Positions 1 through 8,397 of a DNA stretch of 18,742 nt are shown here, piece by piece. The stretch is from an uncultured Prevotella sp. Its GTDB lineage: Bacteria; Bacteroidota; Bacteroidia; Bacteroidales; Bacteroidaceae. Under the pieces are notes generated by a model, which saw only the letters and a list, made by a program, of their open reading frames with translations, did not search any database and had not been told where the DNA came from. Where the stretch lies: the NCBI GenBank assembly GCA_900314365.1, contig OMVH01000293.1, positions 1 through 18,742 on the forward strand, in the 5' to 3' direction. Made by a program: the position numbers and the translations under genes. The number at the start of each line of letters is the position of its first letter. The first letter of the stretch is position 1.

Positions 1-358
1 ACAAAGGGCGCAGCCATTGCATCACAGCAAGTGTTTTGCTGGTTTTGGTCAAAAAGAATATGAATTTCTGTCAACCCTTTCCTATATGAGAAAATTAACA
101 GCATCATTCATTATAATTTAGGGTGACGCATTGACGAAGTAAGGAAACCCTTGATGGGGTGGCTCTCCTGCCCATCCGCAATCTATGTGGACAGCATTGC
201 CAAGTATGAGGACTTTGATTTGACATTTGTGCTCAGTGCAATCACTCTTTTAGAAACTTGTTGCGGGGGCTTCATAGGTAAATAGTGTGTCGTTTTTGGT
301 GCTATCTCATTAAAACTTCGTAACTTTGCAACTGAGAGAGTAAATTAGATTCAGGAAA
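1..358. other. Intergenic region without a recognisable gene
   Basis: All three plus frames close early: frame 1 at 61-63, frame 2 at about 119-121 and frame 3 before 90. Any upstream gene therefore has at most a short tail here, and I do not recognise it. A small hairpin CAGCAA/TTGCTG (25-30 with 36-41) is followed by GTTTTGG and could be a weak terminator. An ATG at 154 preceded by AGGA opens a 43-codon frame to 285, without recognisable similarity. The right end carries the promoter of the ABC-F gene. Confidence 0.5.
296..328 (+). promoter_or_regulatory. Bacteroidota-type promoter of the ABC-F gene
   Basis: A TAACTTTG box (321-328) matches the TAnnTTTG -7 consensus of the Bacteroidota primary sigma factor. 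A TTG (296-298) stands 22 bp upstream, slightly longer than the usual spacing. Transcription would start near 335, leaving a leader of about 25 nt with AGGA (353-356) just before the ATG at 359. Confidence 0.6.
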
Positions 359-2335
359 ATGATTTCAATAGAAGGACTCAAGGTGGAGTTTGGAGCCAAG
401 CCGCTTTTCCACGACGTGAGTTTCGTGATTGGCGACCGCGACCGCATAGCTTTGGTAGGCAAGAATGGAGCTGGAAAGTCCACCATGCTCAAGATTCTTT
501 GCGGCGAGCAGCATCCCACCTCGGGCACAGTGTCCATATCCTCGGACACCACCGTGGGCTATCTGCCTCAGGTGATGAAGATAGCCGACGACACAACGGT
601 CAGAGAGGAGGCTCGTAAAGCTTTTGCGGGCAGAGTGAAGGTGAAAGAGAAGCTCGACGAGATGCAACGGCAGCTGGCCGAGCGCACTGACTATGAGAGC
701 CAGGACTACATGCAGCTCGTGGAGCGCTTCACTCAGGAGCACGACCGCTATATGATGCTGGGAGGCGAAGGCTATGAAGCTGAGATGGAGCGCACGCTCA
801 TAGGGCTCGGCTTCCAGCGCACCGACTTCGACAGGCCTACGAGTGAGTTCTCCGGAGGATGGCGCATGCGCATTGAGCTTGCGAAGATTCTTCTAAGGCG
901 TCCCGATGTGCTCTTGCTCGATGAGCCCACCAACCATCTTGACATCGAGAGCATACAATGGCTCGAGCAGTTCCTCTCCCAACAGGCCAAGGCTGTGGTG
1001 CTTGTCAGCCATGACCGTGCTTTCATCAACAATGTCACCAACCGAACAATAGAGATTACTTGTGGTCATATCGAAGACTACAAGGTGAAGTACGACCAGT
1101 ACGTGGTGCTCCGGCGTGAGCGGCGCGAACAGCAGTTGCGGGCTTACGAGAATCAGCAGAAAGAAATCGCCGACATCAAGGACTTCATCGAGCGGTTCCG
1201 CTATAAGCCTACGAAAGCTGTGCAGGTGCAGCAGCGCATCAGACAGCTCGAGAAGATGGTGCCTGTAGAGGTCGACGAGGTGGACAACAAGGTGATGCAC
1301 CTCAAGTTCCCGCCCTGTCTCAGGTCGGGCGACTATCCGCTCATCTGTCAGGATGTGAGGAAGGACTATGGCAGCCACACCGTCTTCGACCATGTTACTT
1401 TCACCATCAAGCGAGGCGAAAAGGTGGCGTTCGTGGGAAAGAACGGCGAAGGAAAGTCGACGCTCGTGAAGTGCATCATGGGGGAAATTCCTTTCACAGG
1501 GAAGCTCCGTGTGGGCCACAATGTGCAGATAGGCTATTTCGCGCAAAATCAGGCACAGTTGCTCGACGAGAATCTCACCATCTACGACACCATCGACCAG
1601 GTGGCCACGGGCGAGATGCGGCTCAAGATTAACGACCTGCTCGGAGCCTTCATGTTCGGTGGCGAGACATCAGAGAAGAAAGTGAAGGTGCTCAGCGGTG
1701 GCGAGCGCAGCAGGCTGGCCATGATAAAGCTCCTTCTTGAACCCGTCAACTTCCTCATCCTCGATGAGCCTACCAATCATCTCGATATGCCTTCGAAGGA
1801 TGTGCTCAAGGAAGCTGTCAAAGCCTTCGACGGCACTGCCATCATCGTGAGCCACGACCGAGAGTTTCTCGACGGACTCGTCTCCAAGGTCTATGAGTTT
1901 GGAGGCGGTGTCGTGAAGGAACATCTCGGCGGTATCTATGACTGGCTGCGTACGGCTCACCCTGAATCGGCGGCACTGGAGAACGACAGTGTGCCCACGG
2001 TGGACGAGGTGCTCAGACAGCGCTCCGAAAGTACGGCCAAGGGAGAGGTTCCCTCGCTGGCTGCGCCTTCTGCCTCGAAACAGTCGTACGAAGAGCACAA
2101 GGCACAACAGAAGAAAATACGCAAGGCCCAAAAGGCTGTGGAAGACTCGGAACGCAAGATAGCCTCCATGGAGGCACGTATCAAGGAGCTCGACTCGCTG
2201 TTCATGGACCCAGAGAATGCTTCCGACATGAAGCTGGTCACCGAGTACACCTCCACCAAGGACCAGCTCGAGCGCGAGAACGAAAGGTGGATGGAGCTCT
2301 CTGAACAGCTTGAGGCTATCAGCCGGAGCAACTGA
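359..2335 (+). CDS. ABC-F family ATPase (ribosome-associated, Uup/YheS-like)
   Basis: This is a 658-aa soluble protein with two ABC ATPase domains and no membrane segments, the hallmark of ABC-F proteins, which act in the ribosomal E site to relieve stalled or antibiotic-blocked translation. Domain 1 has Walker A GKNGAGKST (about 34-42), signature FSGGWRMR (about 164) and Walker B LLLDEPTNHLD (about 185-195). Domain 2 has GKNGEGKST (about 360-368), LSGGERSR (about 445-452) and FLILDEPTNHLD (about 465-476). The arginine-rich, helical linker at about 245-305 fits the P-site tRNA interaction motif. A charged coiled coil at about 585-655 is the C-terminal extension seen in Uup/YheS-type members. 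All catalytic motifs are intact. The subfamily, and whether it protects against an antibiotic, cannot be settled by reading. It has its own promoter and may read through 71 bp into the peptidase gene. Confidence 0.93.
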   Translation: MISIEGLKVEFGAKPLFHDVSFVIGDRDRIALVGKNGAGKSTMLKILCGEQHPTSGTVSISSDTTVGYLPQVMKIADDTTVREEARKAFAGRVKVKEKLDEMQRQLAERTDYESQDYMQLVERFTQEHDRYMMLGGEGYEAEMERTLIGLGFQRTDFDRPTSEFSGGWRMRIELAKILLRRPDVLLLDEPTNHLDIESIQWLEQFLSQQAKAVVLVSHDRAFINNVTNRTIEITCGHIEDYKVKYDQYVVLRRERREQQLRAYENQQKEIADIKDFIERFRYKPTKAVQVQQRIRQLEKMVPVEVDEVDNKVMHLKFPPCLRSGDYPLICQDVRKDYGSHTVFDHVTFTIKRGEKVAFVGKNGEGKSTLVKCIMGEIPFTGKLRVGHNVQIGYFAQNQAQLLDENLTIYDTIDQVATGEMRLKINDLLGAFMFGGETSEKKVKVLSGGERSRLAMIKLLLEPVNFLILDEPTNHLDMPSKDVLKEAVKAFDGTAIIVSHDREFLDGLVSKVYEFGGGVVKEHLGGIYDWLRTAHPESAALENDSVPTVDEVLRQRSESTAKGEVPSLAAPSASKQSYEEHKAQQKKIRKAQKAVEDSERKIASMEARIKELDSLFMDPENASDMKLVTEYTSTKDQLERENERWMELSEQLEAISRSN

Positions 2336-2406
2336 CGCTGACACTATATAATAAGGTATACGCTCAGCGGAAAAAGAAAGACAACGATAATATAAATTAT
2401 AAGATT

Positions 2407-4443
2407 ATGAACATGAAACAATTACTTCCCGCTTTCCTCATGGTGCTGGCTCCCTCGGCAGGGGTGCTCGCACAGGGGAAGTCGGGTATCGACCTGAAGA
2501 ACTTCGACCGTTCCGTCAGGCCGGGTGATGATTTTTATGAGTTTACTACCGGAGGCTGGCAGAAACTTCACCCACTGCCTGCCGCAGAATCACGCTATGG
2601 CAGCTTCGATATTCTGCAGGACAACGTGAACAAACAGATAAACACCATCCTCTCTGAGTTTCAGAAGAAGACTTACAAGAAAGGGACCATCGAGCAGAAA
2701 CTTTCCGATTTCTATAAGCTTGCCCTCGATGTGGACCGTCGTAACAAGGAGGGTATAGCCCCCGTGAAACCTCTGCTCGATGAGATTGAGTCAGCCTCCA
2801 CGGTCGACGCTTTGAAGAAACTTCAGCTCAAGTATGCCGTCTATGGCTACGGTGTGCAGTACGGCACCGGTTTCGGCGCCGACGAGAAGGACGTGACCAA
2901 CAACATTCTGAACGTCTACCAGGGTGGGCTCACGCTGGGGCAGAAGGACTGGTATGTCAATAACGACTCGGCTACAGTGGCCATCCGCGAGGCCTACAAG
3001 AAGCACATAGCCCGCATGTTCGGACTCTATGGCTTCAGCGACGCTGTGGCCAAAGACAGGGCCGAGCGCATCTTCAAGATTGAGACCATGCTGGCCCTGC
3101 TCTCGAAGAGCAATGTCGAACTCCGTGACCCGGAGGCCAACTATCACAAGATGACGCTCGCTGAATTCAAACAGAACTATCCTAACCTCATGTTCGAGCA
3201 GATGGCCAACGCCGAGGGCGTGAAGAGCCAGTACATTCAGACCTTGGTGGTTGGTCAGCCCGAGTTCCTCACCGGACTCGACAAGGTGACGGCCATGTAC
3301 AGTGCCGACGACCTCAAAGCCCTCATGGAGTGGGATGTCATTGGCAGTTCGGCTTCCTACCTCACCGATGAGATTCGCGAGGCCAACTTCGACTTCTACG
3401 GCCGCACCATGAGCGGAAGGAAAGAAGACCGGCCGTTGTGGAAGCGTGCCACCAACCAGGTGGAGTCGCAGCTCGGACAGGCTTTGGGCCGCATCTACGT
3501 GAGCCGCTACTTCCCGGAGAGCTCAAAGAAGATGATGGAAGAGCTCATCCACAACTTGCAGGTGAGCCTTGGACAGCGCATCGACGCTCAGACATGGATG
3601 GGCGACTCCACGAAGGCCAATGCCCACAAGAAGCTCGATAAGTTCTATGTCAAGGTGGGATATCCCAATAAGTGGCGCGACTACTCTGCTCTTGACATCG
3701 ACCCGTCGAAGAGCTACTACGAGAACATCCTGGCCTGCCGCAAGTTCGCTAATGACGATGAAATAGCCCGCAAGGCCGGTAAGCCCGTCGACAGGGACGA
3801 GTGGTTCATGACTCCTCAGCAGGTGAATGCCTACTATAACCCGACGACCAATGAAATCTGCTTCCCCGCAGGCATTCTGCAGCGTCCCTTCTTCGACCCT
3901 AAGGCTGACGAGGCTTTCAACTATGGAGCCATCGGTGTCGTGATAGGTCATGAGATGACACACGGCTTCGACGACCAGGGACGCAAGTATGATGCCGACG
4001 GCAACATGAAGGACTGGTGGACTGCTTCCGACGCCAAGGGCTTCGAACAGCGCGCTAAACTCTATGCCGATTTCTTCGACAGCATCGAGGTGCTGCCCGG
4101 ACTCCATGCCAACGGACGCTTTACACTCGGCGAGAACTTAGCCGACCACGGAGGACTGGAGGTCTCTTTCAATGCTTACAGGAACGCTACGGCAGGCAAG
4201 AAGCTCAAGACCATCGACGGTTTCACTCCCGACCAGCGGTTCTTCATCGCTTATGCCGGTGTCTGGGCCAGCAATATCACCAACGAAGAGATTCGCAACC
4301 GTGTGAAGCGCGATCCCCACTCGCTCGGCAAGTGGCGCGTGGACGGTGCGCTGCCTCACATCCAGGCTTGGTACGACGCCTTCGGTGTGAAGCCGGGTGA
4401 CAAGATGTATATCCCGGCCGACAAGCGTCTGCAACTCTGGTAA
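2407..4443 (+). CDS. M13 family zinc metallopeptidase (neprilysin/PepO-like), secreted
   Basis: The 678-aa product matches the usual M13 length. The first 22 residues form a signal peptide (lysine, hydrophobic core, then VLAQG), so the enzyme should act outside the inner membrane. The N-terminal M13 hallmark is present (DLKNFDRSVRPGDDFYEFT, about 29-47). The zinc site is complete: VIGHEMTHGFDDQGR gives H515, E516 and H519, and ENLADHGG gives the third ligand E576 with D580. The C-terminus LQLW corresponds to the family's conserved C-x-x-W end but lacks the cysteine. M13 enzymes cleave oligopeptides on the N-side of hydrophobic residues; a role in nutrient peptide processing is inference. The start could be M1 or M3; the leader is A/T-rich without a clear Shine-Dalgarno. 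I found no TAnnTTTG box in the 71-bp gap, so it may be cotranscribed with the ABC-F gene. Confidence 0.95.
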   Translation: MNMKQLLPAFLMVLAPSAGVLAQGKSGIDLKNFDRSVRPGDDFYEFTTGGWQKLHPLPAAESRYGSFDILQDNVNKQINTILSEFQKKTYKKGTIEQKLSDFYKLALDVDRRNKEGIAPVKPLLDEIESASTVDALKKLQLKYAVYGYGVQYGTGFGADEKDVTNNILNVYQGGLTLGQKDWYVNNDSATVAIREAYKKHIARMFGLYGFSDAVAKDRAERIFKIETMLALLSKSNVELRDPEANYHKMTLAEFKQNYPNLMFEQMANAEGVKSQYIQTLVVGQPEFLTGLDKVTAMYSADDLKALMEWDVIGSSASYLTDEIREANFDFYGRTMSGRKEDRPLWKRATNQVESQLGQALGRIYVSRYFPESSKKMMEELIHNLQVSLGQRIDAQTWMGDSTKANAHKKLDKFYVKVGYPNKWRDYSALDIDPSKSYYENILACRKFANDDEIARKAGKPVDRDEWFMTPQQVNAYYNPTTNEICFPAGILQRPFFDPKADEAFNYGAIGVVIGHEMTHGFDDQGRKYDADGNMKDWWTASDAKGFEQRAKLYADFFDSIEVLPGLHANGRFTLGENLADHGGLEVSFNAYRNATAGKKLKTIDGFTPDQRFFIAYAGVWASNITNEEIRNRVKRDPHSLGKWRVDGALPHIQAWYDAFGVKPGDKMYIPADKRLQLW

Positions 4444-4457
4444 ACATCCTTATTACG

Positions 4458-4496
4458 GGGCGGGGGAGAGACTTCCTCCGCCCTTTGACCCTTTTT
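4458..4496 (+). terminator. Probable Rho-independent terminator after the M13 peptidase
   Basis: GGGCGGGGGA (4458-4467) pairs with TCCTCCGCCC (4474-4483) as a 10-bp stem with one G-U pair and a 6-nt loop. TTTGACCCTTTTT follows. The T tract is interrupted, so termination may be partial, which would matter because no clear promoter is visible between it and metA at 4507. Confidence 0.6.
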
Positions 4497-4506
4497 ATTC
4501 CGCACT

Positions 4507-5424
4507 ATGCCGTTACGATTACCCGACAGGTTGCCTGCCATTGAACTGCTCAAGAAAGAAAACATCTTCGTGATGGATGAGTCGAGGGCGCACTCACAGG
4601 AGATACGTCCCCTGAAGATAGTAATCCTCAACCTCATGCCTCTGAAGATTACCACAGAGACCGATCTCATCAGGCTCCTCTCCAACACGCCTTTGCAGAT
4701 GGACGTCAACTTCCTGAGACTGAAGAGCCATACGCCCAAGAACACGCCCATCGAGCATATGATGATGTTCTACAAGGACTTCAGCATCATCTCGAAGCAA
4801 AACTGGGACGGCATGATTATCACCGGCGCACCTGTGGAGCAGATGCCTTTCGAGGAAGTGAACTACTGGGACGAGATAACCGAAATTTTCGACTGGGCGC
4901 GCACCCATGTCACCTCGACCTTGTTCATCTGCTGGGCTGCCCAGGCCGGACTGTACTATCATTACGGCGTGCCCAAGTACCCGCTGGCAAAGAAGATGTT
5001 CGGCATCTTCGAGCAGTATCCCCTGAAGCCGAGGCTGCCGATATTCCGTGGGTTCGACGATGTGTTCTTCATGCCTCACAGCCGCCATACCGAGGTGCAT
5101 CGCGAGGATATCCTTGCTCATCCTGCCCTCGACCTCATTGCCGAGTCGACGGAGAGTGGCGTGAGTATGGTGATGGCCCGTGGCGGCAGGGAGATTTTCA
5201 TTACGGGGCATCTCGAATATGCCCCCGACACACTCGACAAAGAGTATCATCGCGACTTCGGTAAGCGTGACGACGTGGAGAAGCCCCGCAACTACTATGT
5301 GGACGATGACCCTTCGAAGGGATTTGTGGTCAGGTGGAGGGCTCATGCCAATCTGCTCTTTTCAAACTGGATTAACTATTACGTCTATCAGGAGACGCCC
5401 TATCGGATAGAGGATATCCGCTGA
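4507..5424 (+). CDS. metA: Homoserine O-acyltransferase, MetA type (predicted acetyl-CoA specific)
   Basis: This 305-aa cytoplasmic enzyme activates the hydroxyl of L-homoserine with an acyl group, the first committed step of methionine synthesis. The N-terminus MPLRLPDRLPAIELL is the classical MetA start and fixes the ATG, although no Shine-Dalgarno is visible. The catalytic cysteine is C142 (in FICWAAQAG), and H235 and E237 lie in TGHLEYAP, numbered exactly as in the E. coli enzyme. Residue 111 is Glu (TGAPVEQM) where E. coli has Gly. In this family Glu111 is associated with acetyl-CoA and Gly111 with succinyl-CoA, so the product is probably O-acetylhomoserine despite the usual succinyltransferase annotation. 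No SAM riboswitch is evident in the 63-bp gap upstream. The rlhA-like gene follows after 26 bp, probably in the same transcript. Confidence 0.95.
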   Translation: MPLRLPDRLPAIELLKKENIFVMDESRAHSQEIRPLKIVILNLMPLKITTETDLIRLLSNTPLQMDVNFLRLKSHTPKNTPIEHMMMFYKDFSIISKQNWDGMIITGAPVEQMPFEEVNYWDEITEIFDWARTHVTSTLFICWAAQAGLYYHYGVPKYPLAKKMFGIFEQYPLKPRLPIFRGFDDVFFMPHSRHTEVHREDILAHPALDLIAESTESGVSMVMARGGREIFITGHLEYAPDTLDKEYHRDFGKRDDVEKPRNYYVDDDPSKGFVVRWRAHANLLFSNWINYYVYQETPYRIEDIR

Positions 5425-5450
5425 GAGGGCTCTTCAAAGGATTCTGCAAC

Positions 5451-7334
5451 ATGCGAAAGCTCGAACTTTTAGCCCCGGCCAAGAATGCGGCCATAGGAAA
5501 GATAGCCATCGACCACGGTGCCGACGCTGTATATATCGGTGCCGACCATTTCGGCGCGCGTGCCTCGGCAGGTAATTCTGTCGACGACATCGCCGGCCTT
5601 TGCCGCTATGCTCATTTCTTTGGCGCTAAGGTCTATGTCACCGTCAACACCATCATCTACGACAAGGAGTTAGAGGCTTCCCGTAAACTCGTGGAGGCTC
5701 TTGCTGATGCCGGTGCCGACGCCCTCCTTGTTCAGGACATGGCAGTCCTTTCGATGCCCCATCGCATTCCGCTCCACGCCAGCACACAGTGCGACACCCG
5801 TACTGCCGACAAGGTGAAATGGCTCCGTGACCTCGGGTTCGCTCGAGCAGTGCTCGCACGTGAGCTCTCGCTTTCTGAGATTAGGGCCATTCATGAGGCC
5901 GTACCCGATATTGAGCTTGAGGCTTTCATTCACGGTGCCCTCTGCGTGAGCTATTCCGGCGTGTGCTACGCCTCGCAGGCGTGTTTCGGGCGCAGTGCCA
6001 ACAGAGGAGAGTGCGCGCAGTTCTGCCGCATGAAGTTCGACCTCCTCGATGCAGATGGGCGTGAAATAGTCAGGCAGAGTCACCTCCTCTCGCTCAAGGA
6101 CATGTGTCTGCATGGCCATCTGGGAGAGCTTGCCGATGCCGGTGTGTGCTCGTTTAAGATTGAAGGACGACTGAAAGATGCCGACTATGTGAAGAATGTG
6201 GTGGCAGCCTACAATGCCGAACTCAACAGTCTGGTGAAGCAACGCCCCGCTGACTATTGCAGGGCCTCGCACGGGGAAGTGCGGACAACCTTTGAGCCTA
6301 ATCTGCACAAGACTTTCAACCGCGGCTATACCACTTACTTCCTTGAAGGGCGACAGCCGGGAATCTTCTCTCCCGACACGCCTAAAGCACTCGGAGAGTT
6401 TGTCGGAAAGGTGAAGGAGTTGCGCCGTGACAGCTTCAATGTGGCTGGTACGTCATCCTTTGCCAATGGCGACGGACTCTGCTTCATTAACGACAGTCAT
6501 CAGCTTGAAGGCTTCCGGGTGAACAAGGCTGTGGGCAACCGCCTCTTTCCTCTGCGCATGCCTGCTCATCTCAGACCTGGCATGGCACTCTATCGTAGCA
6601 GCGATGAGGCCTTCAGCCATCTTCTTGCCGGTGAGACTGCCAGCCGGCGACTGCCTCTCAATTTCAGTCTCAAGCCTACTTCCGAGGGATTTTGCCTGAG
6701 AGGAGAGAGCTGCGGCAAGACAGCGGAGGCCACGGTGGAGTTCGGCCACGAAAAGGCACAGCGTCCACAGCACGACAACATCGTCAGACAGCTCGGGCGA
6801 CTCGGAAACACTCATTTCGAACTTGGTCGCTGCGACGCAGACGCTGCCTCCACCTTTTTCATACCGTCGAGTATGTTGGCCGACCTGCGCCGGCAGGTTG
6901 TGGAGAGTCTGACGGAAGCTCTCTCTACGCAACCTTCTTCTGCCATGTCTCAGCCCGTCCTTGCCCCGTCGGCTCCGGTGAAAAGATGGCAGAGGGAATA
7001 TGGCTCGTTCCCTTACCTCTATAATATAGCCAATGCCGCTGCCCGCGCTTTCTACCAGTCGCATGGCATGGAAAAGCCGTCGGCTGCTTTCGAGGTTGTG
7101 CAGCCGACAGGTGAGAAACTCATCATGCAGTGCCGCCATTGCCTGCGCTTTGCCCTCGGCTACTGCGTGAAGCGTGGAGGCCGAAAACCCTGTTGGAAGG
7201 AGCCCCTCATGCTACGGTTGGGCAATGGCCAAATGTTCAGGCTGGAGTTCAATTGTGCCGAGTGCCAGATGAACATCTATGCCGATGGCTCACCCCATCA
7301 GCACAATACCCCCAATATTCCTAAAGATGAATAG
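5451..7334 (+). CDS. rlhA: Peptidase U32 family protein, RlhA-like 23S rRNA hydroxylation protein
   Basis: The 627-aa protein opens with the U32 signature (KLELLAPAKN, then HGADAVYIGADHFGARA). The diagnostic cysteine-rich core is HGALCVSYSGVCYASQACFG followed by GECAQFCR, with C165, C172, C178, C188 and C192, consistent with an iron-sulfur site. A second cysteine cluster lies near the C-terminus (CRHC from C561, then CVKRGG, PCW and NCAEC). Length and the long C-terminal part match the E. coli RlhA (YdcP) branch, which is needed for hydroxylation of C2501 in 23S rRNA, rather than the shorter TrhP/YegQ branch that acts on tRNA U34. Proteolytic activity, which the family name implies, is doubtful. 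AAAGGA (5437-5442) precedes the ATG. Its stop overlaps the start of the next gene by 8 nt. The RlhA assignment over TrhP is from length and architecture only. Confidence 0.8.
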   Translation: MRKLELLAPAKNAAIGKIAIDHGADAVYIGADHFGARASAGNSVDDIAGLCRYAHFFGAKVYVTVNTIIYDKELEASRKLVEALADAGADALLVQDMAVLSMPHRIPLHASTQCDTRTADKVKWLRDLGFARAVLARELSLSEIRAIHEAVPDIELEAFIHGALCVSYSGVCYASQACFGRSANRGECAQFCRMKFDLLDADGREIVRQSHLLSLKDMCLHGHLGELADAGVCSFKIEGRLKDADYVKNVVAAYNAELNSLVKQRPADYCRASHGEVRTTFEPNLHKTFNRGYTTYFLEGRQPGIFSPDTPKALGEFVGKVKELRRDSFNVAGTSSFANGDGLCFINDSHQLEGFRVNKAVGNRLFPLRMPAHLRPGMALYRSSDEAFSHLLAGETASRRLPLNFSLKPTSEGFCLRGESCGKTAEATVEFGHEKAQRPQHDNIVRQLGRLGNTHFELGRCDADAASTFFIPSSMLADLRRQVVESLTEALSTQPSSAMSQPVLAPSAPVKRWQREYGSFPYLYNIANAAARAFYQSHGMEKPSAAFEVVQPTGEKLIMQCRHCLRFALGYCVKRGGRKPCWKEPLMLRLGNGQMFRLEFNCAECQMNIYADGSPHQHNTPNIPKDE

Positions 7335-8376
7335 TGTTTCCATGCCCCATCGTCCCGGCAGCCACAGCATACGGCTTCGGTACTTGCGACAGCTCGCCGT
7401 CTTTGGCGTACTGTTGGCGCTGCTGCCCCTTGTCAGCTCCTGTTGGAATCATCCGGCTCCATCAGGGGGATTCACGTCCAAATACACGGCCCGGCAGCGA
7501 GACTCCATCTCCTTCTTTGCCAAACATCACTACACCAACGGCTTCAACTTCCTCGTGAAGGCTGATTCCATGCACCTGCTCGTGCAGCAACCGGAGGAGA
7601 AACTCTCGGGACTGATGACCGACTCGTTTGCTGTGAAGCACAACATGCGAGTGGCTGTGGCCGACATCCGAACCATTCCCACCGACTCCATCGACTCGGT
7701 GTGGGTGGAGCTTGCCACTACTCCGGGCCGCTTCGGATGGATTCATGAGAAGGAAATGTTGCGACATGTCGTCCCCGACGACCCTATCTCGCAGTTCATC
7801 TCGGTGTTCTCAGACACTCACCTCATCATCTTCCTCGTTGTCATTGTGCTGATAGCCCTTGGCTACCTGACCCGCAAGCTCATGAAGTCGAAGCTGCCCA
7901 TCGTCATCTTCCGCGACATCGACTCGTTCTATCCCACGTTGCTCACCCTCATCGTCTCGGCTGCGGCCACCTTCTACGACAGCATTCAGATGTTCGCTCC
8001 CGACGCGTGGCAGAACTTCTATTTCCATCCCACGCTCAATCCTTTCTCTGTGACTCCGTTGCTGTCGGTGTTTCTGCTGTCGGTCTGGGCCATGCTCATC
8101 GTGGGACTTGCAGCCGTGGACGACGCACGCCACCAGCTTTCCACCGCCGATGCCATACTCTATCTCTGCGGACTTGCGGCTGTATGTGCGGCTTGCTACA
8201 TCGTTTTCAGCATCACCACCTTATATTATATAGGCTACATTCTGCTGGCCTCGTTCGCTTTCTTTGCCCTTTGGCGCTACTTCCATTATGCGCGGGCAGA
8301 GTACGTGTGTGGTAACTGCGGTGCCAAGCTTCGCCACAAGGGCCGGTGCCCCCATTGTGGAGCCATCAACGAGTAG
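7327..8376 (+). CDS. Membrane protein with lipobox, SH3b-like region and C-terminal zinc ribbon
   Basis: The start is taken at 7327, where the ATG overlaps the preceding stop (ATGAATAG), suggesting translational coupling; M6 (7342) is an alternative. From 7327 it has 349 residues. Residues 17-39 look like a lipoprotein signal peptide (RLRYLRQLAVFG, hydrophobic core, LVSSC with C39). Residues about 70-150 contain a VWVEL...GRFGWIHEKEM stretch that resembles a bacterial SH3 domain. About five hydrophobic segments follow (about 166-184, 203-217, 243-265, 274-293 and 297-316). The C-terminus is a rubredoxin-like zinc ribbon CGNCGAK-CPHCGAINE with C328, C331, C341 and C344. Such proteins are usually annotated only as zinc-ribbon or hypothetical, and I do not know a function. 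A lipid-anchored N-terminus plus a probably cytoplasmic zinc ribbon implies an odd number of membrane passes. Confidence 0.85.
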   Translation: MNSVSMPHRPGSHSIRLRYLRQLAVFGVLLALLPLVSSCWNHPAPSGGFTSKYTARQRDSISFFAKHHYTNGFNFLVKADSMHLLVQQPEEKLSGLMTDSFAVKHNMRVAVADIRTIPTDSIDSVWVELATTPGRFGWIHEKEMLRHVVPDDPISQFISVFSDTHLIIFLVVIVLIALGYLTRKLMKSKLPIVIFRDIDSFYPTLLTLIVSAAATFYDSIQMFAPDAWQNFYFHPTLNPFSVTPLLSVFLLSVWAMLIVGLAAVDDARHQLSTADAILYLCGLAAVCAACYIVFSITTLYYIGYILLASFAFFALWRYFHYARAEYVCGNCGAKLRHKGRCPHCGAINE

Positions 8377-8397
8377 GCTTCAGCTTCGCAGACTTTT

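Noticed and set aside
154..285. 43-codon ORF with AGGA upstream
   Set aside because: No recognisable similarity and no clear promoter; kept only as a note on the intergenic region.
893..1546. 217-codon minus-strand frame inside the ABC-F gene
   Set aside because: Antisense shadow with a His/Leu-rich artefactual composition; the plus frame encodes intact Walker motifs.
4444..4506. SAM riboswitch before metA
   Set aside because: Only 63 bp are available and they contain a simple terminator hairpin, without the multi-helix layout of SAM riboswitches.
7279..7326. Earlier start of the zinc-ribbon protein at ATG 7279
   Set aside because: It would overlap the preceding gene by 56 bp and put 16 unrelated residues before an already complete signal peptide.
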